In this document: piece by piece, positions 1-7,573 of the stretch
Numbering within the stretch: position 1 is the first letter of the stretch
Layout: each line of letters starts with the position of its first letter
Origin: JBDKTK01 sp039680225
Lineage (GTDB): Bacteria; Desulfobacterota; Syntrophia; Syntrophales; UBA4778
Direction of reading: 5' to 3'
Assembly: GCA_039680225.1 (NCBI GenBank)
Contig: JBDKTK010000417.1
Coordinates: forward strand, 1 to 53,597
DNA length: 53,597 nucleotides
The notes under the pieces: generated by a model
Told to the model about the DNA's origin: nothing
What the model saw: the letters and a program-made list of their open reading frames with translations, nothing else
Databases searched by the model: none
Position numbers and translations under genes: made by a program

Positions 1-1070
1 GGATATGATCCGAGTATTTTTATAAAGGTGGTCACTTTTTCCATCTGCCGCAGGCAGTCGGCTGTTTTCCGGCCGTTCGCATGCCCTTCGAAATCCAGGA
101 AGAACAGGTATTCCCAGTTCCTCTCCCGCATCGGGTAGGATTCGATGCGAAGCAGGTTGAGCCCCTGCGCGACGAACGGCCCCAGGGCCCTGTGCAACGC
201 TCCCGGGACATGCGCCGATCCCATGAGGATGGATGTCTTGTCGCGGTCCGACTCCCCCGACACCCCTGTCCGGCCTTCCCCGATGACGACGAACCTGGTC
301 GTGTTCAGATGGTAATCCTCGATTTCTTCTGCGACGATTTTCAGGCCATATTGTTTCGCGGCAAGGCTGCTCGCAATGGCCGCGCTCCCCTTTTCAAGGG
401 CGGCTTTCCGGGCTGCCGCCGCGGTGCTCGCCGCCTCGAAAAGGGGTACACCCGGGAGGTTCATCTTCAGCCATTGCCGGCACTGGGCTATGGCCTGGGG
501 ATGCGAGTATATTTTTTCGACCTTCTTCAGGCCTTTGCGGGAGGAAATGAGGCAATGCGAAATCCTCAGGAACTTTTCCGCCCTGATCTGGAGAGGCGTC
601 GTAATAAGGCGGTCAAGGGTGGCCTTCACCGAACCTTCAAGGGAGTTTTCGACCGGGACTATTCCCATCCGTGACTGTTTGCGCTCCACGGCGTCGAACA
701 CCTCCGATATCGATCCCTGCGGAACGAGCCTGATGCAGTTGCCAAAATGAGACAGAGCGGCCAGGTGGGAATACGACCCTTCGGGGCCGAGGAAAGCGAC
801 CGACATTTCCTCCTGGAGGGCCCGCGATGAAGAGAATATCTCGTTGTAAATCCCGCCGAGGGAACTGTCCGGAAGCGGCCCTTTGTTCATTTCGCGAACG
901 GATTTCAGGACCCTGCTTTCCTGGGACGGGTCATAGATGCTCAACCGGCGGGACCTCTTCCATTCGCCGATTTTAACGGACAGCGCGGCGCGGTCGTTGA
1001 GGGCCCGGACGATCTCCCGGTCTTTCTTCGCCAGGTCTTCCCTGAGTTTTTTGAGTTTGTCGCCCTTCAC
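1..1070 (-). CDS. pheA: Bifunctional chorismate mutase/prephenate dehydratase (P-protein), C-terminus cut by window edge
   Basis: Converts chorismate to prephenate and prephenate to phenylpyruvate, the committed steps to phenylalanine, in the cytoplasm. I read 356 codons in frame from a GTG at 1070 to the window edge. An AroQ-type mutase helix bundle lies at about residues 1-85, the dehydratase domain starts near 90 (VAFLGPEGSYSH), the TRF motif is at 258-260, and an ACT regulatory domain carries GALH and ESYP (310-313). The protein ends in KILGSYP, so only a few residues should be missing. The GTG start overlaps the TGA of aroB (GTGA), which fixes the start and implies translational coupling. 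The ACT motifs suggest feedback inhibition by phenylalanine, as is known for this family. Confidence 0.95.
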   Translation of the reverse strand, partial: MKGDKLKKLREDLAKKDREIVRALNDRAALSVKIGEWKRSRRLSIYDPSQESRVLKSVREMNKGPLPDSSLGGIYNEIFSSSRALQEEMSVAFLGPEGSYSHLAALSHFGNCIRLVPQGSISEVFDAVERKQSRMGIVPVENSLEGSVKATLDRLITTPLQIRAEKFLRISHCLISSRKGLKKVEKIYSHPQAIAQCRQWLKMNLPGVPLFEAASTAAAARKAALEKGSAAIASSLAAKQYGLKIVAEEIEDYHLNTTRFVVIGEGRTGVSGESDRDKTSILMGSAHVPGALHRALGPFVAQGLNLLRIESYPMRERNWEYLFFLDFEGHANGRKTADCLRQMEKVTTFIKILGSY

Positions 1071-2161
1071 GCTCGCAGCTCCCTGATCACGTCTTTTAAA
1101 ACATCATCCGGAACGCTCCCGTTCATGAACGGCATGCCCAGTTTTTTCAGCAGGACGAAGCGGACCGAATCGCCTTCTTTTTTCTTGTCGCTCTGGAGGC
1201 GCGACAGGATGCCGTCCGTTCCGATGTTCCCGGGGATGCAACAGGGCAGCCCCAGTGACGCGGCGAGGTTTTCGACCCGCAGCTTGTCTTTCTCCTGCAG
1301 GTAGCCCATCCGCTCCGAGATCTTCACGGCGCCGAGGATTCCCAGCACGACGGCCCTGCCGTGCGAAACGGAATAGCCCGATTCCGCCTCGATTGCATGG
1401 CCCATCGTGTGCCCGAAATTGAGGATGCGGCGGATCCCTTTTTCCGTTTCGTCTATTTCCACTATGGCCTTTTTTATCCCGCAGCACTTGGCGACAATCC
1501 TCTCCAGGAGGGCTTCGTCGCCGTTCCTTACGGCCTCGGGCCTCTTCTCCAGTTCGTCAAGGATGAACGGGTCGTCTATGATCCCGTATTTGATTATCTC
1601 GGCCAGGCCGTTGTTCAGTTCTTCCGGCGGCAGCGTCTTGAGGAATCCGATATTGATGAAGATCGCTTTCGGCTGGGAAAATGTCCCGAGCAGGTTCTTG
1701 CCGCACGGAAGGTCGATGCCGGTCTTGCCGCCGATGCTGCTGTCCACCTGGGCTATGAGGGTTGTCGGGACCTGGACATAAGGTATTCCCCGCATGAAAA
1801 TGGATGCGATGAAGCCCGCGATGTCACCCACAACGCCGCCCCCGAGCGCAATGATGCCCGATTGCCGGTCGGCCCCTTTCTCCATGAGTTCGCCGGAGAG
1901 ATGCATTACGGTGTCGATCGTCTTTGACCTCTCTCCGGCCGGGATCACCAGCTGCTCGGCCTTGAGCCCCGCTTCGAGCAATGCCGCCCGGACGCTTTCT
2001 CCGTGGATCCCGGCGACATTGGAATCGGTTATTACGAAGAGCCTGTTCGCCCAGTTCTTTTTGGCGATCACCAGCCCTATCCTGTCCAAAATATTCTTTC
2101 CAATGTATATTTCGTGGGACTTCACGGTCCTTTTGTCGAGATTGATCTTGATCCTGTTCAT
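1067..2161 (-). CDS. aroB: 3-dehydroquinate synthase
   Basis: Second step of the shikimate pathway: NAD- and metal-dependent cyclisation of DAHP to 3-dehydroquinate. The 364-residue length is normal for AroB. The family signatures are clear: GGGVVGDIAGF in the NAD-binding half, QVPTTLIAQVDSSIGGKTG around the substrate site, and NFGHTMGHAIE with a metal-binding histidine. The ATG overlaps the stop of aroF (ATGA at 2158-2161), and its own stop overlaps the pheA GTG, so the three genes form a translationally coupled run. Expression should follow the attenuator at the head of the operon. Confidence 0.97.
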   Translation of the reverse strand: MNRIKINLDKRTVKSHEIYIGKNILDRIGLVIAKKNWANRLFVITDSNVAGIHGESVRAALLEAGLKAEQLVIPAGERSKTIDTVMHLSGELMEKGADRQSGIIALGGGVVGDIAGFIASIFMRGIPYVQVPTTLIAQVDSSIGGKTGIDLPCGKNLLGTFSQPKAIFINIGFLKTLPPEELNNGLAEIIKYGIIDDPFILDELEKRPEAVRNGDEALLERIVAKCCGIKKAIVEIDETEKGIRRILNFGHTMGHAIEAESGYSVSHGRAVVLGILGAVKISERMGYLQEKDKLRVENLAASLGLPCCIPGNIGTDGILSRLQSDKKKEGDSVRFVLLKKLGMPFMNGSVPDDVLKDVIRELRA

Positions 2162-3177
2162 TGTACGCTCCCTCTCATCACAACTGTAAGCCTGCCGATC
2201 TCCTCCATGAGCTGGTAATATTTTTCCGGCTTGAGCGACTGCAGGCCGTCCGAAACGGCCTTCTCCGGCTCGGGATGGACTTCCACCAGCAGACCGTCGG
2301 CGCCCACGGCAACCGCCGCCCGCGACAGGGGCAGCACGTATTTCCAGTGCCCGGCCGCATGGCTGGGGTCCACGATTACCGGCAGATGCGTCAGTTCCTT
2401 CAGCACCGGCACGGCGCTTATATCAAGCGTGTTGCGGGTGGCCGTCTCGAAAGTCCTGATCCCCCGCTCGCAAAGGATCACATTCTCATTTCCGGCCGAA
2501 AGGATGTACTCGGCAGACATGAGAAGCTCGTCAATCGTGGTCATCAGGCCCCTTTTCAGGAGGACAGGCTTATGGGCCAGGCCGACCCGTTTGAGGAGAG
2601 CAAAATTCTGGACGTTGCGCGCGCCGATCTGGAGGATATCGGCGTACTCCTCGATCATGTCCACGTCCGTCGTGTTCATCACTTCGGTGACAACGGGCAT
2701 GCCGGTCCAGTCATGCACTTTTTTCAGGAGCTTGAGCCCCTCCTCTTCCATCCCCTGGAAGCTGTACGGAGATGTCCGGGGCTTGAACGCGCCCCCGCGC
2801 ATGATCTGCGCCCCGCCCTTCCTGACGATATAGGCGCTCTCCATGAGCTGCTCTTCGCTTTCAATTGAGCAGGGGCCAGCCATGACCACGAAATTCGGCC
2901 CCCCGATCTCGACATCCCCGACTTTGACGACCGTCACCGCATCGCGGTACTCGCGGCTTGCCAGTTTGTACGGCTTGAGGATCGGCATGGTCTTCTCCAC
3001 CCCGGCCAGGTGCTCGGCGCTCTTGAGCTCGTTTTTGCCCCGTTCGTCGCCGACCGCCCCGATGATGGTCCTCTCGATGCCCCGCGAGGGGTGGGCCTTG
3101 TAGCCGACTGATTCAATCCAGCTGATCACGTTCTGAATCTCCGGTTCCGTTGCGTTCCTTTTCATAACTATTATCAT
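2158..3177 (-). CDS. aroF: 3-deoxy-7-phosphoheptulonate (DAHP) synthase, type I-beta with N-terminal regulatory domain
   Basis: First step of aromatic biosynthesis: condenses phosphoenolpyruvate and erythrose 4-phosphate. The start at 3177 (MIIVMKRNATEPEI) gives 339 residues, the usual length for the beta class, and has a strong GGAGG at 3183-3187. The reading frame stays open to 3264, but that extra part is the terminator hairpins and is not coding. Residues 1-70 form the ferredoxin-like (ACT-like) domain that mediates Tyr/Phe inhibition in related enzymes. The catalytic barrel follows, with GPCSIES, RGGAFKPRTSPYSFQG and DPSHAAGH. Regulation is probably double: enzyme inhibition plus transcription attenuation by the leader upstream. 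Confidence 0.96.
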   Translation of the reverse strand: MIIVMKRNATEPEIQNVISWIESVGYKAHPSRGIERTIIGAVGDERGKNELKSAEHLAGVEKTMPILKPYKLASREYRDAVTVVKVGDVEIGGPNFVVMAGPCSIESEEQLMESAYIVRKGGAQIMRGGAFKPRTSPYSFQGMEEEGLKLLKKVHDWTGMPVVTEVMNTTDVDMIEEYADILQIGARNVQNFALLKRVGLAHKPVLLKRGLMTTIDELLMSAEYILSAGNENVILCERGIRTFETATRNTLDISAVPVLKELTHLPVIVDPSHAAGHWKYVLPLSRAAVAVGADGLLVEVHPEPEKAVSDGLQSLKPEKYYQLMEEIGRLTVVMRGSVQ

Positions 3178-3188
3178 TTCCACCTCCA

Positions 3189-3226
3189 GAAAAAAGGGCC
3201 ATGGAGGTTTCGCCCCCCATGGCCCC
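3189..3226 (-). terminator. Attenuator terminator 2, adjacent to the aroF ribosome binding site
   Basis: A second hairpin in tandem: GGGCCATGG and its continuation (3226-3213) pairs with CCTCCATGGCCC (3207-3196), followed by six T (3195-3190). It ends right at the aroF Shine-Dalgarno sequence. Its 3' arm contains ACCTCC, which is perfectly complementary to the GGAGGT of the Shine-Dalgarno, so an alternative fold could hide the ribosome binding site. Pairing is seen in the sequence; regulatory use is inferred. Confidence 0.75.
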
Positions 3227-3230
3227 GAAA

Positions 3231-3268
3231 ACAAAAAAGCCATGGGCAGCTTCAATCTACCCATGGCT
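3231..3268 (-). terminator. Attenuator terminator 1 of the aro operon
   Basis: On the minus strand AGCCATGGGTAG (3268-3257) pairs with CTGCCCATGGCT (3249-3238) as a 12 bp stem with one G-U pair and a 7-base loop, followed by six T. The competing antiterminator is visible: CTGCCCAT inside the leader ORF (3314-3307) is complementary to ATGGGTAG (3264-3257) of the 5' arm, with one G-U pair. A ribosome stalled on the earlier aromatic codons leaves that segment free to pair. One that reaches the stop codon covers it. Confidence 0.85.
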
Positions 3269-3289
3269 TATTTTTTTATTTAGTGCTTC

Positions 3290-3379
3290 TTAATTCCCCT
3301 TAAGCGATGGGCAGACCTGTGCGGTAAAATAATAATAGCTAAACCAGAAGCTGAAAAATTTTACCGTCATGCTGCGCAT
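3290..3379 (-). CDS. Aromatic-rich leader peptide of the aroF-aroB-pheA operon
   Basis: A 29-codon reading frame between the upstream methyltransferase and aroF. Its middle reads KFFSFWFSYYYF: five Phe (one more follows shortly), three Tyr and one Trp within 12 codons, far above chance. A purine-rich AAGGGA lies about 12 bases before the ATG. The stop (3290-3292) is followed after some 20 bases by an intrinsic terminator, and the codons after the aromatic stretch can pair with that terminator's 5' arm. This is the layout of ribosome-mediated attenuation known from trp and phe leaders. I infer that ribosome stalling on scarce charged Phe/Tyr/Trp tRNAs lets transcription enter aroF. An internal ATG at 3370 is an alternative start. 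Confidence 0.85.
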   Translation of the reverse strand: MRSMTVKFFSFWFSYYYFTAQVCPSLKGN

Positions 3380-3473
3380 CTAATTACTTTGTCCCTTTTA
3401 TTCGGTTCCTTTAAATATCGGATCAGGTGCAAAAAGAGCACAAAAAGCGTTTCGTTGTCAAGGAAATTATTTT

Positions 3474-4382
3474 TCAGTATATCCCGAGGAGCCTCAGCAA
3501 CCCCCTTCTGTTCTCCTCAGGCTTCCTTATTGCGCTCCAGGAAACCGTCTTGCCGGAGTCTTTCCTGATCGTCCCTGTGATGCTGTCTTCATTGACAATT
3601 CCTTCGAAGTGCAGCTCGGTCCTGCTGTTGCCCGTGTTGAAGGTGATCCCCTCCCCTTTGATCCTGCCTTTTTTAATGCCCTTCTTCTCCTGCCCGGATT
3701 TGATTTTACCGGAGAACCTCTGGTAGCTCTGGGTCAGTTCCATCGTGAAAATCTCGGGGCCGTTGCCCAGGTCGGCCTCCCAATGCCATATTCCGTCAAC
3801 ACGCGCCGGTATCACCCAGAGGTAAAGATTGCGCCAGTCCACCCGGGCGCTCTTGTCCGGCACCCACTCTCCCATCGTATGGCAGTGGGACACGACCCTC
3901 GTGCCCGGCCTCAATTCATTGAGGAGCTTGGGCCGGAGCTTGATATTCACGTCCGGGTACAGGAAGAGCATGACAACTGTCGCCTTGCTCAGGTCGGAGT
4001 CGAACAGGTTTTGCTCGTAAAAAGTCACTCTGCCCGAAAGGCCTTCCTTGAGGGCGTTTTCCCTGCTCTCCTTGATGCGCCGGGGGTCGAGGTCGATCCC
4101 GACGGCGCGGCACCCGGCTATCCGGGCGGCAGCCAGCACGATCCGGCCGTCGCCGCAGCCGAGATCGTACACAATATCATTCTTTGTGACCCCGGCCATC
4201 CTGATCATCTCCTCCACGACCTCGGTGGGGGTCGGTTCATAAGGCACATCGAGCCCGGGCCTGGCGGCTTTTGCGTATTGCATTACATAAACCTCGCCGG
4301 AATTATCGAAGGAAAATGCATTTCCCGCAAGCGTTATAATCAGGGCGGACGCAAATATAAAGCATTCCTGTTTCCATTTCAT
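3474..4382 (-). CDS. SAM-dependent methyltransferase with signal peptide (copy 1)
   Basis: A 302-residue class I methyltransferase. After a hydrophobic N-terminal segment ending near AGNAFSF comes a short linker, PYEPTPTEVVEEMIRMA, then SAM motif I (DLGCGDGRI) and an acidic motif II (GIDLDP). A Rossmann core runs to about residue 200, and a lysine-rich C-terminal part of unknown role follows. I chose the ATG at 4382 with GGGGA upstream over a TTG two codons earlier. It is a close paralogue of the next gene (4431-5369). A cleavable signal on a SAM enzyme is odd because SAM is not expected outside the cytoplasm. The N-terminus may be an anchor, with the catalytic part inside. Substrate unknown. 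Confidence 0.8.
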   Translation of the reverse strand: MKWKQECFIFASALIITLAGNAFSFDNSGEVYVMQYAKAARPGLDVPYEPTPTEVVEEMIRMAGVTKNDIVYDLGCGDGRIVLAAARIAGCRAVGIDLDPRRIKESRENALKEGLSGRVTFYEQNLFDSDLSKATVVMLFLYPDVNIKLRPKLLNELRPGTRVVSHCHTMGEWVPDKSARVDWRNLYLWVIPARVDGIWHWEADLGNGPEIFTMELTQSYQRFSGKIKSGQEKKGIKKGRIKGEGITFNTGNSRTELHFEGIVNEDSITGTIRKDSGKTVSWSAIRKPEENRRGLLRLLGIY

Positions 4383-4404
4383 CTTCAATCCCCGCCATGC
4401 GATT

Positions 4405-4426
4405 GCAGGAGCGCATACGCCCCTGC
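4405..4426. repeat. GC-rich hairpin repeat (REP-like), copy 1
   Basis: GCAGGAGCG and CGCCCCTGC face each other across a short spacer between the two methyltransferase genes. It resembles the hairpins at 11752-11777 and 18081-18101, which share the GCAGGGGCG start. This copy is imperfect (one A-C mismatch). Confidence 0.5.
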
Positions 4427-4430
4427 GACT

Positions 4431-5369
4431 TTATTTCAGCACCCTCAGTGTTTTCCGGATCTTATTGCCCGACCCCTCCAGGGGCTTGACAGACGAAGGC
4501 TCGCGCCTGGCCCGCCACGTCCCCCTGATCTCCCTGTCTTCAGGAGATGCAAAGGCGCCTTCCAGTACATTTCCCTTTGCCTTCCCGGTGAAGATAACCG
4601 CGATCGTGCCCCTGTCCGTCTTGCGGTCCACGGTGAAGCGCAGGTCGTCCCCGTTGAGCCTCACATTGCTGATGAGCGTGCGGCCGCTCTCCGCTGACAG
4701 GTCGCCGCCGACGACCTGGTAGCCCTGCTCGATCCTCAGTATCCGGCGAGTTGTGTTGTCTTTCTCCCGCATGGTGAAATTCCATGTGCCGCCGATATTG
4801 GCCGGCACCACCCAGAAATAGATGGAATGGCGCGCATCAAGATGGCGGGCCGTGTCCGGCAGCCAGTCGCCCATGCTGTAATTGTGGGATATGATCCTGG
4901 ACCCCGGCTTCATTTCGTTCAAAATGCGCGGCCGGAGTTTAACGTTGATTTCGGGCAGCAGGTAAAGGGCGAGGACCGTGGCCTCGGAAAAATCCACCTT
5001 GAACAGGTCCTGCTGGACAAATGTGACCTTCCCTTCGACATCGGCCTTTTTGGCATTGCTGCGGCACTCCGCTATCCGCTCCGGGTCTATGTCCACGCCG
5101 ACCCCCCGCGCCCCCGTTTTTTTGCAGGCGTCGATCACTATCCGGCCGTCGCCGCAGCCAAGGTCGTAAACGACATCATTTTCACCTATCCCGGCCATCC
5201 TGATCATCTCCGAGACAATATTGTCGGGAGTCGGGACGTACGGGACGTCGAGCCGCTCCGGCACCGTGTCTTCCAGGATCAGCGAGAACGAATGAGATGC
5301 CCCAATGAAACCGGCGAAACTGAAAAAAAGGAACAGGGCGATAACGGCCTTGAGAACTTGTCTTGTCAT
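4431..5369 (-). CDS. SAM-dependent methyltransferase with signal peptide (copy 2)
   Basis: A 312-residue paralogue of the adjacent gene: the same hydrophobic leader (VIALFLFFSFAGFIGA), the same PYVPTPDNIVSEMIRMAG linker, motif I DLGCGDGRI and motif II GVDIDP. The C-terminal half has a different beta-rich tail (residues about 200-312), so the pair diverged mainly there. The start at 5369 is supported by AAGGAG 8 bases upstream and lies 2 bases after the permease stop; the open frame extends upstream only through the permease gene. Same strand and tight spacing suggest one transcript with the permease. The substrate is not known; the two copies may act on envelope or small lipid substrates, but that is a guess. 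Confidence 0.8.
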   Translation of the reverse strand: MTRQVLKAVIALFLFFSFAGFIGASHSFSLILEDTVPERLDVPYVPTPDNIVSEMIRMAGIGENDVVYDLGCGDGRIVIDACKKTGARGVGVDIDPERIAECRSNAKKADVEGKVTFVQQDLFKVDFSEATVLALYLLPEINVKLRPRILNEMKPGSRIISHNYSMGDWLPDTARHLDARHSIYFWVVPANIGGTWNFTMREKDNTTRRILRIEQGYQVVGGDLSAESGRTLISNVRLNGDDLRFTVDRKTDRGTIAVIFTGKAKGNVLEGAFASPEDREIRGTWRARREPSSVKPLEGSGNKIRKTLRVLK

Positions 5370-5371
5370 GA

Positions 5372-6718
5372 CTATTTCTCCTTGCCTGAATATTCTTTGC
5401 TTATGCCGTTGCGAATAAATAAAAGGGGCACACCCGCGGCGAGGACTCCGATGCCGACCAGCGCGCCTTTGCCTGTATACGCGAGGCTCGACTGCAGCAT
5501 GTAAAGGCAAACAGCACAGAATAAAACGGGAGTCGCGGGATAGAGCGGAACGCTGAACGGCCGGGGGACGGACGGCTCCCTGATCCGCAGGACAATCACG
5601 GAAATCCCGACCAGGAGGAAGAAAAACCAGAAAACGGGCGCGGTGTATTCCACCATGGCCTCGAACCCGCTCCTGGCGCCGGTCCCGAGCACAACCAGCA
5701 GAAACGCGATCACGCCCTGCACGAGCATGGCGTTGATAGGGGTGCCGCACCTGTGGTGCCATTTGCCCATGTAACTGAAGATCTTGAAATCGGTGCCGAG
5801 GGCGTAATTGGTCCGGGCGCCGGTTATCATTGTCCCGTTCATTGTTGAGAGCACCGCAAGTATGACAATGACGCTGAGCAGCAGGGAGCCGCCTTCGCCC
5901 AGCCCCTTGCGCATGAGGTCCGCAGCGACCGCCTCGGAGCCGGACATCCCGGGTATCCCCAGTCCCCTGAGGAACACGAAATTAACGAGTACATAAACAG
6001 CGGTTATTATGCCGAGGCTGATGACAAGGACGCGGGACATGCTGGAGCCCCGGACCTCCGCAGAAAGGTATGCAGCTTCATTCCAGCCTCCATAAGTCAG
6101 CAGCACGAAAATCATTGCCTTGCCGAGGCCCGAGCCGTTGAGGACCGAAAAGCCGGCATATGCCATAGCGGCGGATGATCCGGATGATATGGAAGGGCAA
6201 TTAAGGCCGACAAGAAAAACGGCGCCCAGACCCAGCAGGATGCCGATGGTCAGGCCGTTCTGGAGCCAGCTTCCCTGGCGGATGCCCGCCGCGTTGATGA
6301 TCGTGAGCAGGACAACGGTTGAGCCGGCATAAATCGAGACCGAATACTGCCCCAGGCTCATTATGCCTGAAGCATAATCGCCGATCAGGAAGGCGAGCAT
6401 TGCCAGCGACCCCGTCTGGATCACGGTCATCCTTGCCCAGGCGAACAGGAAGGCCGGGGTCTGTCCGTAGGCGCGGGTCAGGTAATGATAGTCGCCCCCG
6501 GCGTTCGGGAATGTCGAGGTGAGCTCCGCATAGCAAAGCGCCCCGACGAGAGATATTGCCCCTCCGGCGAGCCAGACGAGCAGGACGGCCGCTTCGCTTC
6601 CCGCATTCGCCGCCACAATTGAGGGGGTCCTGAAGATTCCGGCCCCGATCACCACGCCCACTATTATGAAAATTGCGTCAAGCGGGGAAAGAGTCTTGCC
6701 GGGAGCTGCATTCTGCAT
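5372..6718 (-). CDS. APC-superfamily amino acid permease
   Basis: A 448-residue inner-membrane transporter of the amino acid-polyamine-organocation family. TM1 carries the broken-helix motif VIGAGIF, followed by ELTSTFPNAGGDYHYLTRAYG, typical of LAT/basic amino acid antiporter-like members. About 12 hydrophobic helices can be counted. The start at 6718 has AGGAGG upstream. It lies at the head of a minus-strand group with the two methyltransferases. Substrate cannot be read from the sequence; family members carry neutral or cationic amino acids by proton symport or exchange. Confidence 0.9.
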   Translation of the reverse strand: MQNAAPGKTLSPLDAIFIIVGVVIGAGIFRTPSIVAANAGSEAAVLLVWLAGGAISLVGALCYAELTSTFPNAGGDYHYLTRAYGQTPAFLFAWARMTVIQTGSLAMLAFLIGDYASGIMSLGQYSVSIYAGSTVVLLTIINAAGIRQGSWLQNGLTIGILLGLGAVFLVGLNCPSISSGSSAAMAYAGFSVLNGSGLGKAMIFVLLTYGGWNEAAYLSAEVRGSSMSRVLVISLGIITAVYVLVNFVFLRGLGIPGMSGSEAVAADLMRKGLGEGGSLLLSVIVILAVLSTMNGTMITGARTNYALGTDFKIFSYMGKWHHRCGTPINAMLVQGVIAFLLVVLGTGARSGFEAMVEYTAPVFWFFFLLVGISVIVLRIREPSVPRPFSVPLYPATPVLFCAVCLYMLQSSLAYTGKGALVGIGVLAAGVPLLFIRNGISKEYSGKEK

Positions 6719-6829
6719 ACATCCTCCTGAATCTGTTTTGACTCGGGCGGATTCGGGATGAGGCCGAAATTGCAGGCGGGATCAGAAGGGAAAATATCAG
6801 TTCATATAAAATTAGTATTGCCAGCCGGG

Positions 6830-6851
6830 CAAAGTCAAGGCAAAGTCAAGG
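6830..6851. repeat. Perfect 11-bp tandem duplication
   Basis: CAAAGTCAAGG occurs twice in direct succession in the 177-base divergent intergenic region between the permease and the methyltransferase at 6896. It could be a slippage product or a paired regulator site. No other copy was noticed nearby. Confidence 0.6.
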
Positions 6852-6895
6852 AAGAGCACGGCTGTTGAAGGTCGCATCCAAATCCAGGAAGAACA

Positions 6896-7573
6896 ATGAC
6901 CTCGAAGGACGCCTATCGGAGTATCGCCCGCTTTTTCCCGGCGCTGGATTTCATCCTGGACGCCTTCCTCCGGAGCGCCAGGGACGACCTGATCGCCTTT
7001 CTCAAAAGAGAGGATCTTCATAAGGTGCTGGACCTGGGCTGCGGGACGGGGGGCCTCTCGAGGATACTGGCGGACCGGGGATTCTCTCCCGTCTGCCTGG
7101 ATGTATCGGAAGCCATGCTGGAAAGGGCGGAAAGGAACTCATGCAGGCCGCCGCAATTTTCCGTTGTCCATTCAAAGGGGGGGAGCCTGCCCTTCGGCGC
7201 CGAATTCGATGCGTCCGTAATGAGGTTCGTGCTGCACGAGATGTCCCCCGCCGTGAGAGAGGCGACGCTCGGGGAACTGCGCCGGGTGGTCCGGCCGGGC
7301 GGTTTTATGATCTTCATTGATTTCATCCGTCCGGATAATGACTCTTTTTATCCCCGGCTCGGCGCTTCCCTCATACGCTTCATAGAATCGCGGATGACCA
7401 GGGTCCATGCCCCTCACTATGAAAACTTTTCGGACCTCATGGCGCAAGGCGGCGCTCTCAAATGGCTCGAAACCAGGTGCGGAAAAGCCCATATGCTCAG
7501 GACTTACTTCGGCGCCAATATAGGGCTTATCGGTATCAGGCTGACCGGGCGGCCGGGGCCTGGCCATGCCTGA
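6896..7573 (+). CDS. Class I SAM-dependent methyltransferase
   Basis: A 225-residue soluble methyltransferase of the UbiE/COQ5-like type. Motif I is LDLGCGTGGLSRIL (about residues 45-58), motif II is VCLDVSEAML, and a motif near RRVVRPGGFMIFIDF marks the later strand. It has no signal peptide, unlike the two methyltransferases upstream. The ATG follows AGGAAG. Its stop overlaps the next start, so it heads a coupled operon with the AlkA-like glycosylase and DUF488. This places it in a DNA-repair-like context, but the substrate is unknown. Confidence 0.85.
   Translation: MTSKDAYRSIARFFPALDFILDAFLRSARDDLIAFLKREDLHKVLDLGCGTGGLSRILADRGFSPVCLDVSEAMLERAERNSCRPPQFSVVHSKGGSLPFGAEFDASVMRFVLHEMSPAVREATLGELRRVVRPGGFMIFIDFIRPDNDSFYPRLGASLIRFIESRMTRVHAPHYENFSDLMAQGGALKWLETRCGKAHMLRTYFGANIGLIGIRLTGRPGPGHA

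Noticed and set aside
3178..3264. Upstream extension of the aroF frame containing WGAKPPWPFF
   Set aside because: It covers the two terminator hairpins; the family start at 3177 has a strong ribosome site. The Trp codons here are a by-product of CCATGG-type stems.
5370..5762. N-terminal extension of the second methyltransferase frame
   Set aside because: It overlaps the end of the permease gene and is Arg-rich shadow sequence; the start at 5369 has a good ribosome site and a signal peptide.
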